Assembly (NCBI GenBank): GCA_963721065.1
Contig: CAVRHO010000008.1
Span: 654,036-718,035 of the forward strand
From: CAWBLP01 sp963721065
GTDB taxonomy: Bacteria; Pseudomonadota; Alphaproteobacteria; Acetobacterales; Acetobacteraceae
Length of the DNA stretch: 64,000 bases
Reading direction: 5' to 3'
Made by a program: the position numbers and the translations under genes. Numbering within the stretch: position 1 is the stretch's first letter; each line of letters starts with the position of its first letter. The notes beneath the pieces were generated by a model. The model was given only the letters and a program-made list of their open reading frames with translations. It made no database searches and was not told where the DNA came from. Shown here one piece after another: positions 1 through 8,401 of this stretch.

Positions 1-1
1 C

Positions 2-385
2 TTCACCATCGTGTTCGCCGGCGGCTGCTATCTCGCCGGCCTCGCCGGCGTGATCGGCGGCAACTACCAGGTGACCGAGCCGGCGATGGCCGCCGCGCTG
101 GGCCCGATCATCTTCGTCGTCGTGGTGTTCGGCGGACTGGGGTCGCTGGCCGGCTGTTTCATTGCATCCATTATCATCGGCCTGGTACAGACCTTCGCCG
201 TGGCCATCGACGGCTCCATCGCCGACCTGCTTGGCCCCGTCATCTCCTGGATCGGCACGGACAATCTGGCCGGCGAAGTCCTCTCGGTGCCGATCTCGCG
301 GATCGGGCCACTGCTGCCATACGCCATGATGGTGCTGATGCTCGTGCTTCGCCCGCGCGGCTTGATGGGGACCCGCGACACATGA
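2..385 (+). CDS. livH: Branched-chain amino-acid ABC transporter permease, LivH type (C-terminal part)
   Basis: The gene is cut by the left edge of the window, so only about 127 C-terminal residues are visible. They contain three or four hydrophobic segments and the motif FGGLGSLAGCFIASIIIG, typical of the last transmembrane part of LivH permeases, then a short basic tail (RPRGLMGTRD) at the cytoplasmic end. Family knowledge: LivH pairs with LivM to form the inner-membrane channel of the high-affinity Leu/Ile/Val (or related amino acid, amide or urea) importer. Its stop codon overlaps the ATG of livM by 4 bases (ATGA), so the two are translationally coupled. The substrate cannot be read from the sequence; the binding protein, if present, lies outside the window. 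Confidence 0.9.
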   Translation, partial: FTIVFAGGCYLAGLAGVIGGNYQVTEPAMAAALGPIIFVVVVFGGLGSLAGCFIASIIIGLVQTFAVAIDGSIADLLGPVISWIGTDNLAGEVLSVPISRIGPLLPYAMMVLMLVLRPRGLMGTRDT

Positions 386-1704
386 GTGATGCCACCGCGA
401 CATCATCCCGGCCCGCCGTTGCAGCACCGTCGCGCAGCACGTCCCGCCGGGCGTGGCTGTGGCTGGGCGTGCTTGTGTTCGCGCTGGCCCTGCCGTGGCT
501 GTTCTATGACTGGCATACCGGCCGGCAGTCCGGCTTCGTGCTGACCATGCTGTGCCAGATGGGCATGATGGTCATCTTCGCCCTGTCGTACAACATGCTG
601 ATGGGCCAGGCCGGTTTGCTGTCCTTCGGCCATGCCGTGCTGTTCGGCCTCGGCGGCTACTGCACCATCCACTTCCTGAACGCGGCCGGCGCGGGCGAAC
701 TTCCGGTCCCGATGGAACTGATGCCGCTGCTGGCAGGCTTCGCGGGCGCCGGCTTCGGCATCATCTATGGCTTCATGGCGGCCAGGCAACGCGCCACCGC
801 CTTCGCCATGATCACCCTGGGCCTGGGTGAACTGACCACGGTGGCGGGCATCATGTTCCACCACTTCTTCGGTGGGGAAGGCGGCATCAGCACCGACCGG
901 GTGATCGACCAGAGCCTCTTCGGCCTGAACTATGCGCACACGATCCAGGTCTATTACCTGATCGTCGCCTGGACGGTGATCGCCGCACTCGGAATGTTGT
1001 TCCTGACCAGGACCCCGCTGGGTGCGATGGCCAACGCAACGCGCGACAACTACGAGCGCGCGCAGTTCATGGGCTACGACCCGCGCACCGTGCGCTTCAT
1101 GCAGTTCGCCCTGTCGGGCTTCTTCGCCGGGATCGGCGGCGGGCTGTATGCGATTACCTACGAAATCGTCACCTACGACGCGGTCGCCACGGCGCTGTCG
1201 GCCAATGTCGTGCTGATGACCTTTATCGGCGGGGCGACCTTCTTCTACGGCCCGATCCTGGGCGCGGCGCTGATCACCCTGCTGCAAAGCGGCTTGAGCC
1301 TGCTGTCGAACGCCTGGCTGATCTATGTCGGCGTGCTGTTCATCGGAATGGTCACCTTTGCGCCAACCGGTCTCGCCGGCATGATAGAGGCACACGGCCC
1401 CATCGCCCGCGCCGGTCGGCTCGGCCGCCTGCTGGTGCCGTATCTTCGCCTGACCGTCCCGGCCTTCGCCACGCTGGTCGGTTTTGCCGGCTTCGTCGAA
1501 CTCACCTCCTTCCTCACCATCGGCGAATCGCAGGGCAGGCACCTGGTTCTGTTCGGAACGACAATCCACACCCGGACGGTCGCACCCTGGCTGGTGACCG
1601 CGGTCCTGCTGATCGCCGGCGGAGCCTGGCTGCGCCAGGAAATCCGCGCCTTTGCCCGCGTGTGGGAAGAGCTGACCGCCGATCTGAAAGAGCGGAGCCT
1701 GTGA
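382..1704 (+). CDS. livM: Branched-chain amino-acid ABC transporter permease, LivM type
   Basis: A 440-residue polytopic inner-membrane protein, the second permease of a LivHMGF importer. The N-terminal 30 residues are polar; hydrophobic helices follow from about residue 30. The conserved permease segment (QAGLLSFGHAVLFGLGGY, about residues 74-91) and the EAA-like cytoplasmic loop (RDNYERAQFMGYDP, about 220-233) are both present. The protein is longer than the usual LivM of about 320-350 residues: after the last conserved helix (around residue 330) come roughly 110 more residues with two additional predicted membrane segments. The start ATG overlaps the livH stop by 4 bases, and its TGA overlaps the livG ATG. 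Assignment to the LivM family is secure; the transported substrate is unknown. Confidence 0.92.
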   Translation: MSDATATSSRPAVAAPSRSTSRRAWLWLGVLVFALALPWLFYDWHTGRQSGFVLTMLCQMGMMVIFALSYNMLMGQAGLLSFGHAVLFGLGGYCTIHFLNAAGAGELPVPMELMPLLAGFAGAGFGIIYGFMAARQRATAFAMITLGLGELTTVAGIMFHHFFGGEGGISTDRVIDQSLFGLNYAHTIQVYYLIVAWTVIAALGMLFLTRTPLGAMANATRDNYERAQFMGYDPRTVRFMQFALSGFFAGIGGGLYAITYEIVTYDAVATALSANVVLMTFIGGATFFYGPILGAALITLLQSGLSLLSNAWLIYVGVLFIGMVTFAPTGLAGMIEAHGPIARAGRLGRLLVPYLRLTVPAFATLVGFAGFVELTSFLTIGESQGRHLVLFGTTIHTRTVAPWLVTAVLLIAGGAWLRQEIRAFARVWEELTADLKERSL

Positions 1705-2457
1705 TGGAAACGCCGGCCCTCAGCCTGAAGAATGTCCGCAAAAGCTTCGGTCCGATGGAAATCATCCGTGGCGTGGACCTCGACATCGCCAAGGGCGAGC
1801 GTCATGCCATCATCGGCCCGAACGGCGCCGGCAAGACCACGCTGTTCAATCTGATCAGCGGCCGCTTCCCCATCACCTCCGGCAGCATCTGCGTTGAACG
1901 GCACACGCATCGACCAGTTGCCACCGCAACGGATCAACCGCCTGGGGCTGTCGCGCAGCTTCCAGATCACCTCGATTTTCCACCGCATGACGGTGTTCGA
2001 GAATATCCGCTGTGCGCTGCTCTGGTCGCGGGGCTATCGCTATTCGTTCTGGAGCCCCCTCTGGGCGCAGAAGCAGCTCAACCGCCAGGCCGAACTGTTG
2101 CTGGAGGAACTGAACCTGGGCTTGCGGCGCGACCTGCAGGCCGGGTTGCTGTCCTACGCCGAACAGCGGGCGCTGGAGATCGGCATCACCATCGCGGGTG
2201 GCGCGACGGTCATCCTGCTGGACGAACCCACCGCCGGCATGAGCCACAGCGAAACCGAATATGCGCAGGCGCTGATCCGGCGCGTCACGGAAGGCAAGAC
2301 GCTGGTCATGGTGGAGCACGACATGCGCGTCGTGTTCGGCCTTGCCGACACGATCAGCGTGGTTGTGTACGGCCAGGTGATCGCGTCCGGCAAGCCGGAG
2401 GACATCCGCGCCAACCGCGCGGTACAGGAAGCCTATCTGGGGGCATTGGCCGCGTAA
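1704..2457 (+). CDS. livG: ABC transporter ATP-binding protein, LivG type; single frame break near 1893
   Basis: Cytoplasmic ATPase subunit of the Liv importer. The first 62 codons from the ATG at 1704 carry the Walker A motif (GPNGAGKTT, residues 38-46). The rest of the protein is in the next frame from about 1894 to the stop at 2455-2457. Removing one base around 1890-1893 joins them into a 250-residue protein, the normal LivG length, with Q-loop (SFQ), signature LSYAEQ (usually LSYGEQ), Walker B (VILLDEPTAGMS) and H-loop (VEHD) in order. As written the protein would be truncated. Fourteen other breaks of the same kind in this window make a sequence error more likely than a real mutation. 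ATG overlaps the livM stop; the TAA overlaps the livF ATG. Confidence 0.85.
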
Positions 2458-3161
2458 TGGCGAACATGCTGGAAGTGCGGGACCTGCACGCCTACTACGG
2501 CAAGAGTCATATCCTGCACGGCGTGAACCTCGACGTGGGCGAGGGCGAGATCGTCAGCCTGCTGGGGCGCAACGGCGTGGGCCGTTCGACCACCTGCAAG
2601 GCGATCATGGGGCTCGTGCCGCCGGAGGGCAGCGTCAGCTTCCGTGGCCGGGAACTCGCGGGCCTGCGCACCGACCTGATTTCCCGCGCCGGCATCGGCT
2701 ACGTTCCGGAAGACCGCCAGATCTTTCCCGGCCTGACCGTGCGGCAGAACCTGGAGCTTGGCCTGCGCCGGTCCGGCGTGTTCGGGCGCTGGAACTTTGA
2801 AGACGTGTTCGGGCTTTTTCCGAACCTGGCCGAGCGGCAGCACAATGCGGCGGGGGTGTTGTCGGGTGGCGAGCAGCAGATGCTGACCATGTGCCGCACG
2901 ATGATGGGCGACCCGGACCTGATCCTGATCGACGAACCGACCGAAGGCCTGGCACCGCGGCTGGTGGAGCAGGTGGGCGTACTGCTGGGGGAGATTGCCA
3001 GGCGCGGCATTTCCATCCTGCTCGTCGAGCAGAAACTGACCATCGCGCTGAAGATTTCGCACCGGCTCTACGTGATGGGTCACGGCCAGATCGTCTTCGA
3101 CGGCACGCCGGCCGATCTGGATACAAACACAACCATCCGGCAGGAGTGGCTGGAGGTGTGA
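2457..3161 (+). CDS. livF: ABC transporter ATP-binding protein, LivF type, with Arg in place of the Walker A Lys
   Basis: Second ATPase subunit of the Liv importer, 234 residues, the usual LivF size. The order is LivF-like: Walker A region at 37-45, signature LSGGEQQM near residue 138, Walker B LILIDEPTEGLAP near 160, and the LivF-style switch LLVEQ near 190. The Walker A motif reads GRNGVGRST: the invariant lysine that holds the ATP phosphates is Arg43 here (codon cgt, one base step from lysine-compatible forms is not obvious). If real, this half of the ATPase pair should be catalytically weak or dead. Starts inside the livG stop codon (TAATG). Last gene of the operon; about 275 non-coding bases follow. 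Confidence 0.9.
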   Translation: MANMLEVRDLHAYYGKSHILHGVNLDVGEGEIVSLLGRNGVGRSTTCKAIMGLVPPEGSVSFRGRELAGLRTDLISRAGIGYVPEDRQIFPGLTVRQNLELGLRRSGVFGRWNFEDVFGLFPNLAERQHNAAGVLSGGEQQMLTMCRTMMGDPDLILIDEPTEGLAPRLVEQVGVLLGEIARRGISILLVEQKLTIALKISHRLYVMGHGQIVFDGTPADLDTNTTIRQEWLEV

Positions 3162-3436
3162 GCCGCGGACATTCGCAGCAATCGCGGCTGAACCCGTCCC
3201 GCCGTTACCATTCCGTGAACGGCCAACCCGACCGTTGCACCAAGGTTTCACGTCACCTGCGTTGAGTCCGGCACAGGGCCAGTTGCTCAACCTCATCACC
3301 GGCACGGGCGGCGTCGATCCAATCCCGCTCTGGCCACGGTGGGATCGACCGCCGGGAAGCAGGATGGGCCCGGCGCGATGATACGGGTTGAAAAGTTTCG
3401 TTGCCAGGATGCTCTGCGACAGGGCAAACTCGTTGC

Positions 3437-3925
3437 ATGTGGGATGCAAAAAGCAATCGCCGCCGATGGGCCGGGCGCAATACCGCATCCGGTCGTCGAA
3501 TCTCCCGCGGCGGATATCGCCTGATTCTGCTTCTGGCCTGTCTCGTCGTGTTCCTGATGCTTCGGCTGAACCTTCCGCCATCTGTCCCGGACGCGCCGTT
3601 GCCGACGGTCTATACGCCAGGGTTTCGCGTGGAGGGCGGTGTACCACGGAACTGCACCGAGGCCCGGGCCAGAGGACTCCAGAACATTCCCAGGGGGTCT
3701 CCGTACTACGGCCGTTGGCTGGATGCAGACAACGACGGCTATGCGTGCGAACCATGGTACGGCAGCAGAATTCTAGTGGTGCACGATAGCGCGCCCGTCG
3801 GAGGCCCGCCGGTTTACAGAAGACCGATCGCCCAACCCTACGTATGCAACAGCAGCGTATGCGGACCCGGAGGCTCGCCGCCGATCCCCTTCTGCCAGAT
3901 CTCCACGCCCTGCGCGGTCTGGTAA
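3437..3925 (+). CDS. Membrane-anchored Excalibur-domain protein
   Basis: A 162-residue protein. I chose the ATG at 3437; a TTG at 3401 in the same frame would add 12 residues, and neither has a clear ribosome site. A basic N-terminus is followed by one hydrophobic segment (YRLILLLACLVVFLMLRL, about residues 28-45), then a proline-rich linker and an Excalibur-type motif (NCTEARARG to DADNDGYACEPW, about 73-110), a small cysteine-bracketed domain with a DxDxDG calcium-binding loop. The C-terminal 50 residues are Pro/Cys-rich. Family knowledge: Excalibur domains are extracellular and often accompany surface nucleases; no nuclease domain is visible. The last 88 bases overlap the end of the convergent gene at 3838-6300. 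Confidence 0.72.
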   Translation: MWDAKSNRRRWAGRNTASGRRISRGGYRLILLLACLVVFLMLRLNLPPSVPDAPLPTVYTPGFRVEGGVPRNCTEARARGLQNIPRGSPYYGRWLDADNDGYACEPWYGSRILVVHDSAPVGGPPVYRRPIAQPYVCNSSVCGPGGSPPIPFCQISTPCAVW

Positions 3926-6300
3926 ACCGCGAATGGCTGGGATGATGCCAGCCGGATCTGGTCGATCAGTTGCGAGCCGAAGTCCAGCGACAGCACTCCG
4001 TTGCCGTAAGTCGCATCGGTGGCAGCCAGTCCGTGCAACACCACATCGGCATCATTGCCTGACCCGATGCCGAAGCTCGCAAGGTTTATCTGGCCCGTGA
4101 ACAGCGTGGGCTTTTCCAGATCCAGCTGTCCCCCCTGCGCATTGACGGTTTCGCTGAACAGTCCGTTCACGTCCAGGGTGCCAAGGAACCCCAGCGTCCA
4201 GTCGCCGGTACCCAGCGTGTTGGTGTTGAGCTGCACGGTATCGCCAGGTCCCAGGGGCGTGTCTCCCTGGTGCCGGTACACCGACGACGCTCCGTTGATC
4301 GTAAAGGAGCCTTCCCGCGGTGAGCCCAGCGTTCCGCTCATCGAATCCCATGGGCCGATATTCACCGCCATCGCCGCGTTCGGGATGTGCTGATGCCCGG
4401 CCGTAAGGTCGAGTGTGCTGGCCCCGTAGGCATTGATCGTGCCCCGGCCGCCGCCGATCGTCTGCACGTTCAGGTTCGCGGCGAACAGGTTCAGCGTCGG
4501 GCCCGGCGGCGTCCCTGGCGAGGGCGGGTCATTGCCGAAATGCAGCGTGTTCCCGCCGAAATCGGAGGATCGCAGATACCCCGATCCGGACGCCATCTCC
4601 GCGAAGTCGCCGGATTGCGGCACACCGGGGGGCGTCCAGTTCTGCGGCGCCATCAGGTCGCCACCATTGCCGTTGAACAGTTTGATCGTCGTGCTCGCCG
4701 GCGTGATGCTGACCGGTATCTGCTGCGTCGTGGACAATCCGGCCTGGTCCCAGACATTCACGGCGATGCTGTCGCTGCCGACCCCGTCCGCCACATAGGT
4801 GAGTGTCGCCAGCACGGCATTCACCTGCGTGAAGGTGCCCTGATAGTGGATGGCGTGCGTGCCTGAACCGGGCAGCGCGTTGCCGTTCTGGTCGGTCATG
4901 CGGAGTGTGCCGCTGACATCGTCAACGTTCAGCGCCATCAGTCCGGGATTGCCCTCGGCAAAGCTGTCGATCACCTGGATGCCGCCGATCGAAACCGTTG
5001 TATCGGCGGCCGCCTGCACGCCGGCCGGCACGGTCACCTGCGGACCCGGCAAGGTCTGCGACGGGAACACGAGTTCCGTGATCTGGGTGCGCCACACGTT
5101 ATTGGCCATCGGCAACTCCTGGATGGTCCAGAAATGCGTCGGATCGGCAGGATCGAAGGTTGTGGTACTGTAATCGCCCCATCGCCCGCTGGTGTTCGGT
5201 GCCGAACCGGCCGCCAGCAGCAGGGGCTGCCCGAATGTGATGCCGCCTGGGCCGACCTGGCCCGTCACCGCGTAGGACCCGACATACTGGGACGGGCCGG
5301 ATGCGGAGTAGCCGACCACGACTTCGCCCAATGGATTGACGGCGATCGACCCGAAACAGGCATCCAGACCCGGTGGGCTGAGGTCGCCGCTGGCGGCAAG
5401 GTGCGGTGTGCCGAGCGGATCCGCGATCTCGTACCATCGCAGTACGTCGCGGCCCTCGGAGCCGAGCACCGTCTGCACGGCGAACAGGTTGCCGTCCTGC
5501 AGCACGGCGCTGTCGGTCAGCCGCGGGTCCAGCGTGTTGACCGGGACGTCGCTGCCAAGCTGGGGCGCCGGCCGGGGGAACGTCATCGGCGGGACGTAGA
5601 TCGACCGTCCTGGGGCGGCGTTCAGCGACGGTGTCGTGCCGGTCCAGTCGATGGACGAAATGCGAAGTTCGCCGGTGGCCCAGTTCGCCGCGGACAGGAA
5701 CGGTTCCGACCCCGCCAGGTTGGGCGCCACCGCCGGCTGGGCAACGAACCCTGGCAATCCCGGTGCGACCGGGTCGGCGATGCTGGTGAACACCCTGACA
5801 TTGGCGTTCGTGATCTCTGTCCCGAGCAGGTCGCTTTTCGGGACGGCGGCGATGTACCAGTCGTTCGAAGCTTCGAGATACACGCCCTGCTGGTTGACCC
5901 CCAGCGCCGTGTAATCGAGGAACTTGTCGGATCCTGGCTGGTGCGCCTCGATGTCGAGTGCTTTCCAGCCTTGTGTCGGATCGGATGTGTTGGACACCGC
6001 CAGCAGGAACCCGGTCGGGGTGATGGCGGCGGCGAACCACCGGCCGCTTCCGGGGTCGTACAGAACGCGCGGATCGAAGGGCGCGGCATCCGGCACCAGG
6101 CCGGCGCCGGACCAGAACTCTCGTTGCGAGGATTGCTGCAGGACCGCGCCGCTGCGGCTGTAAACGCGGTACACGCCGTTGACGAATTCGACGAAGCCGC
6201 CCGGGCCGATGGCACCGTCCGAATCCGGCGGGTAATAGCCCGCGAGATTCATGTCGGAGCCGGGGAAATTCGCACCAATTGTCACCGAACCGGTCTGCAC
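3838..6300 (-). CDS. Large beta-rich surface/secreted-type protein, function unknown
   Basis: An 820-residue acidic, Gly/Thr/Ser/Asn-rich protein with few Lys and Cys. The start used is a GTG at 6300 with a GAGGGGA site about 10 bases upstream; an internal ATG at 6252 is the alternative. Residues 1-400 look like a propeller-type domain (repeated GRW, WY and FDP-type turns). Residues 430-540 resemble a cadherin-like or Ig-like repeat (AGVQAAADTTVSIGGI, ADGVGSDSIAVNVWD). Residues 540-800 have the repeated N/G/L pattern of autotransporter or beta-helix passengers (GGGRGTINAYGASTLDLTAG). No Sec signal peptide is visible, so if exported it may use a type I or other route; no secretion signal was identified. 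Monocistronic. Confidence 0.65.
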   Translation of the reverse strand: MQTGSVTIGANFPGSDMNLAGYYPPDSDGAIGPGGFVEFVNGVYRVYSRSGAVLQQSSQREFWSGAGLVPDAAPFDPRVLYDPGSGRWFAAAITPTGFLLAVSNTSDPTQGWKALDIEAHQPGSDKFLDYTALGVNQQGVYLEASNDWYIAAVPKSDLLGTEITNANVRVFTSIADPVAPGLPGFVAQPAVAPNLAGSEPFLSAANWATGELRISSIDWTGTTPSLNAAPGRSIYVPPMTFPRPAPQLGSDVPVNTLDPRLTDSAVLQDGNLFAVQTVLGSEGRDVLRWYEIADPLGTPHLAASGDLSPPGLDACFGSIAVNPLGEVVVGYSASGPSQYVGSYAVTGQVGPGGITFGQPLLLAAGSAPNTSGRWGDYSTTTFDPADPTHFWTIQELPMANNVWRTQITELVFPSQTLPGPQVTVPAGVQAAADTTVSIGGIQVIDSFAEGNPGLMALNVDDVSGTLRMTDQNGNALPGSGTHAIHYQGTFTQVNAVLATLTYVADGVGSDSIAVNVWDQAGLSTTQQIPVSITPASTTIKLFNGNGGDLMAPQNWTPPGVPQSGDFAEMASGSGYLRSSDFGGNTLHFGNDPPSPGTPPGPTLNLFAANLNVQTIGGGRGTINAYGASTLDLTAGHQHIPNAAMAVNIGPWDSMSGTLGSPREGSFTINGASSVYRHQGDTPLGPGDTVQLNTNTLGTGDWTLGFLGTLDVNGLFSETVNAQGGQLDLEKPTLFTGQINLASFGIGSGNDADVVLHGLAATDATYGNGVLSLDFGSQLIDQIRLASSQPFAVYQTAQGVEIWQKGIGGEPPGPHTLLLHT

Positions 6301-6542
6301 GTCCGCTGTTCCCCCTCGTCGGCGCGTCGAGCGGTCACTCGCCCCACTTGGGCCGAAGTGTTAGCAGCCTGGATTGATACGATCGATCCAATAGATGGCC
6401 ATGCACACAATTGTGTAGAGTGCGATCAGAGCTATTCCGCCGTCGGGAATTTGATCGTCACAGATCCATGACTTCGGATAACTCGACACGTCCGTGACTG
6501 AACTGGTCCACCCAACGACCTTTCCCACGCGATCGTGCGATC

Positions 6543-6763
6543 ACACCAACCCGCGGAACATCTGATACCCACCCTCGTTACATTTGACACGCGATCAGCC
6601 AGTCAGCGTCGTGGCCCGCGCAGGCGGGCCATCCACGTCTTTCGTTACTGCCATCAGCAAAGATGGTGGATGGCCGGACGGAGCCAGGCCTCGGGCGCGA
6701 CCCGTGGGGCCGACCGTGACGGTGAATTGCCGGCCAACGGCCGAACGATACGCGGGCTGGCAT
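6543..6763. repeat. MITE-like palindromic element, copy 1
   Basis: A 221-bp non-coding element between two leftward genes. The right end (6746-6763, CGATACGCGGGCTGGCAT) is nearly the reverse complement of the left end (ACACCAACCCGCG, 6543-6555). The inside contains the family core GGCCCGCGCAGGCGGGCC (from 6613), itself an inverted repeat, then GACGGTGAATTGCCGGCCAACGG. The copy at 31723 shares the core with only single-base differences nearby. The left boundary is the least certain. Confidence 0.7.
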
Positions 6764-6862
6764 GACTCGCGCCCGCGCCCGCCGCGTGATGGCCGCCCGG
6801 TATCACCATTCCCGGCGCCCGCACCCTTGCATGGCATCGGATGCTGCGTTGCAAAAAATTGC

Positions 6863-6891
6863 TTGCATACGAACGACCGAGCGCCTACCTT
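6863..6891 (+). promoter_or_regulatory. Predicted sigma-70-type promoter of the candidate small RNA
   Basis: The -35 element TTGCAT (6863-6868) and -10 element TACCTT (6886-6891) are separated by exactly 17 bases. The expected transcription start is near 6898-6900, just before the first stem of the candidate RNA. No ORF with coding features follows before the terminator at 6958-6985. Confidence 0.55.
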
Positions 6892-6898
6892 GTGCTTC

Positions 6899-6985
6899 GC
6901 AGCAATGCGGTCCCTGACCGCGCTGTCTGCTTTCTTGGACGTTTCCTCCCTAAACTTGGCGGTGCCTCGGCACCGCCTTTTTTTT
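6899..6985 (+). ncRNA. Candidate trans-acting small RNA with an exposed CCTCCC loop
   Basis: About 87 nt bounded by the promoter above and a strong intrinsic terminator. First part: a hairpin with GCGGTC (6907-6912) pairing to GACCGC (6916-6921), extendable by GCAG/CTGC outer pairs. Second part: an unpaired pyrimidine-rich linker containing CCTCCC (6945-6950), complementary to the GGAGG core of ribosome binding sites. Third part: the terminator stem-loop with T run. This stem / anti-Shine-Dalgarno linker / terminator layout is what is known for several alphaproteobacterial sRNAs (for example the AbcR/alpha-r15 type). Family membership is not claimed; the sequence should be compared with covariance models. 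Confidence 0.6.
6958..6985 (+). terminator. Rho-independent terminator of the candidate small RNA
   Basis: A perfect GC-rich stem (GGCGGTGC, 6958-6965, with GCACCGCC, 6970-6977) and 4-base loop are followed by eight T residues (6978-6985). The nearest gene on the plus strand ends at 3925, so this terminator serves an unannotated transcript rather than a known gene. Confidence 0.85.
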
Positions 6986-7065
6986 GCCCTGCGCCGGGCG
7001 GGCGGGCGCGCCGGCCGAATGGCAGCCGTGCCGCCACAACCACAGCCACCCCGGACCCCGGACGG

Positions 7066-8052
7066 CTACCGCGGCCGCGATCCTGCCAGCGCCTCGGGGT
7101 TCACCACGTTGATCGGCGCCCCGGACGCGAAGGCGTTGATCTGGTCGAAAATGTCGGCGAACTGCAGCTCGTATTCGTCGCGGGTGACGTACCCGATATG
7201 CGGCGTGCACAGCGCGTTGTCCAAGCGCAGCAGGGGATGGTCACCGTCCACAACCGGCTCCTGCTCGAACACGTCCACCGCGGCGAAGCCGGGCCGCCCG
7301 GCCCGCAACGCCGCCTCCAGCGCACCCGGCACGATCAGTCCGGCCCGGCTGGTGTTCACCAGCAGCGCGGTGGCCTTCATCCGCGCCAGGTCCTCGGCCG
7401 TAACAATCCCGCGAGTCGCCGGCACCAGGCGCATGTGCAACGACACCACGTCGCTCTCGGCCAGGAAGCGCGCCTTGTCCGGCGCCACCGCGTAGCCGTC
7501 CTGCTGGGCCTGTGCGCGTGTCGCCTCCCGCGCCCATACCCAGACATGCATGCCGAAGGCCCGGCCGTAGTCCGCGACCACGCGCCCGATCCGTCCGAAG
7601 CCGTAAATGCCCAGCGTCTTGCCGCGCAGGGTGCTGCCCAGACCCACCTGCCACTGCCCCGCCTTCAGGGCCGCCGCCTGGCGCGGAATGCCGCGCATCG
7701 CCGCCAGCACCAGGCCCCAGGTCAGCTCCGCCGTGGCATAGGACGGCGTGCCCGGATGCATGCTGGAGCACACCAGCACGCCGCGCCGGGTGCAGGTATC
7801 GACGTCGATATGCGGCCAGACGCTGCGCTGGCTGATCAGCTTCAGCCGGTCCAGCCGCTCCAGCAACGGCGTGCGGATCTGCGTGCGCTCCCGGAACAGC
7901 ACCAGCGCCTCGGTATCCGCCAGGCGCCGAACCAGAGCGTCGGTGTCCTGCACGTGGTCGGTCCACACCGTTACATCGTGTCCGGCGAGCCTGGCGAAGC
8001 AGGGCAGCGTGCGGATGGTGTCCTGCCAGTCGTCGAGGATGGTGACCCGCAT
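7066..8052 (-). CDS. D-2-hydroxyacid dehydrogenase family protein
   Basis: A 328-residue cytoplasmic NAD(P)-dependent oxidoreductase that interconverts 2-hydroxy and 2-oxo acids. The Rossmann motif GFGRIG is near residue 147. The family catalytic residues are recognisable in order: Arg in NTSRAG (about 225), Glu in VFEQEP (about 254) and His in TPHIGY (about 280). The ATG at 8052 is preceded, 2 bases away, by the stop of the small gene at 8055-8282, so both are probably on one transcript. Position at the end of a cluster with an LLM-class flavin enzyme and a NicX-like dioxygenase suggests a role in degrading an organic acid; the substrate is not known. Confidence 0.85.
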   Translation of the reverse strand: MRVTILDDWQDTIRTLPCFARLAGHDVTVWTDHVQDTDALVRRLADTEALVLFRERTQIRTPLLERLDRLKLISQRSVWPHIDVDTCTRRGVLVCSSMHPGTPSYATAELTWGLVLAAMRGIPRQAAALKAGQWQVGLGSTLRGKTLGIYGFGRIGRVVADYGRAFGMHVWVWAREATRAQAQQDGYAVAPDKARFLAESDVVSLHMRLVPATRGIVTAEDLARMKATALLVNTSRAGLIVPGALEAALRAGRPGFAAVDVFEQEPVVDGDHPLLRLDNALCTPHIGYVTRDEYELQFADIFDQINAFASGAPINVVNPEALAGSRPR

Positions 8053-8054
8053 GA

Positions 8055-8282
8055 TCAGACACGCTGCTCCAGGAAAGCCCGGCCGGCCTGGGTAATCCCC
8101 ACCGTCGCGCGCCCGGCGGCGTGGTCGTGCGCAATGAAACCGCGGTCGTTCGCCTCCTCCCACACCGGCAGGCGCGGGCAGGAGGTGCGCCAGGCGTCCA
8201 TCACCTCGCCGTAGGGCCGCGCCCCGGGGGCGAGCCAGGCCAGCAGATCGCGCAGCAGCGGGTCGAGGATCGTGTCCGGCAT
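8055..8282 (-). CDS. Small conserved-type protein, unknown function
   Basis: A 75-residue protein with a strong ribosome site (AGGAGAGG, 6 bases before the ATG at 8282). It is largely helical by composition, with Trp-containing segments (DLLAWLAPG, MDAWRTSCPRLPVWEEA) and an acidic/basic C-terminal half ending GRAFLEQR, compatible with a winged-helix or small adaptor fold, although no family is recognised. Its stop lies 2 bases before the start of the D-2-hydroxyacid dehydrogenase gene, which implies co-translation. I cannot assign a function beyond a probable partner of that enzyme. Confidence 0.6.
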   Translation of the reverse strand: MPDTILDPLLRDLLAWLAPGARPYGEVMDAWRTSCPRLPVWEEANDRGFIAHDHAAGRATVGITQAGRAFLEQRV

Positions 8283-8401
8283 GGCACCTCTCCTGGTTGC
8301 GGGCATCATCGGGCGACAACGGTCTGCATCAAGTCGGTCCGCAAAAGCCGGCGTCGTTCCACCCGGCGCGGACGCGGCGCCTGCACGCACGCGCGTATGC
8401 C

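Noticed and set aside
403..1569. Long open frame on the minus strand opposite livM
   Set aside because: Typical antisense frame of a high-GC gene: His/Gln/Arg-rich, no ribosome site, and the opposite strand has a complete family match.
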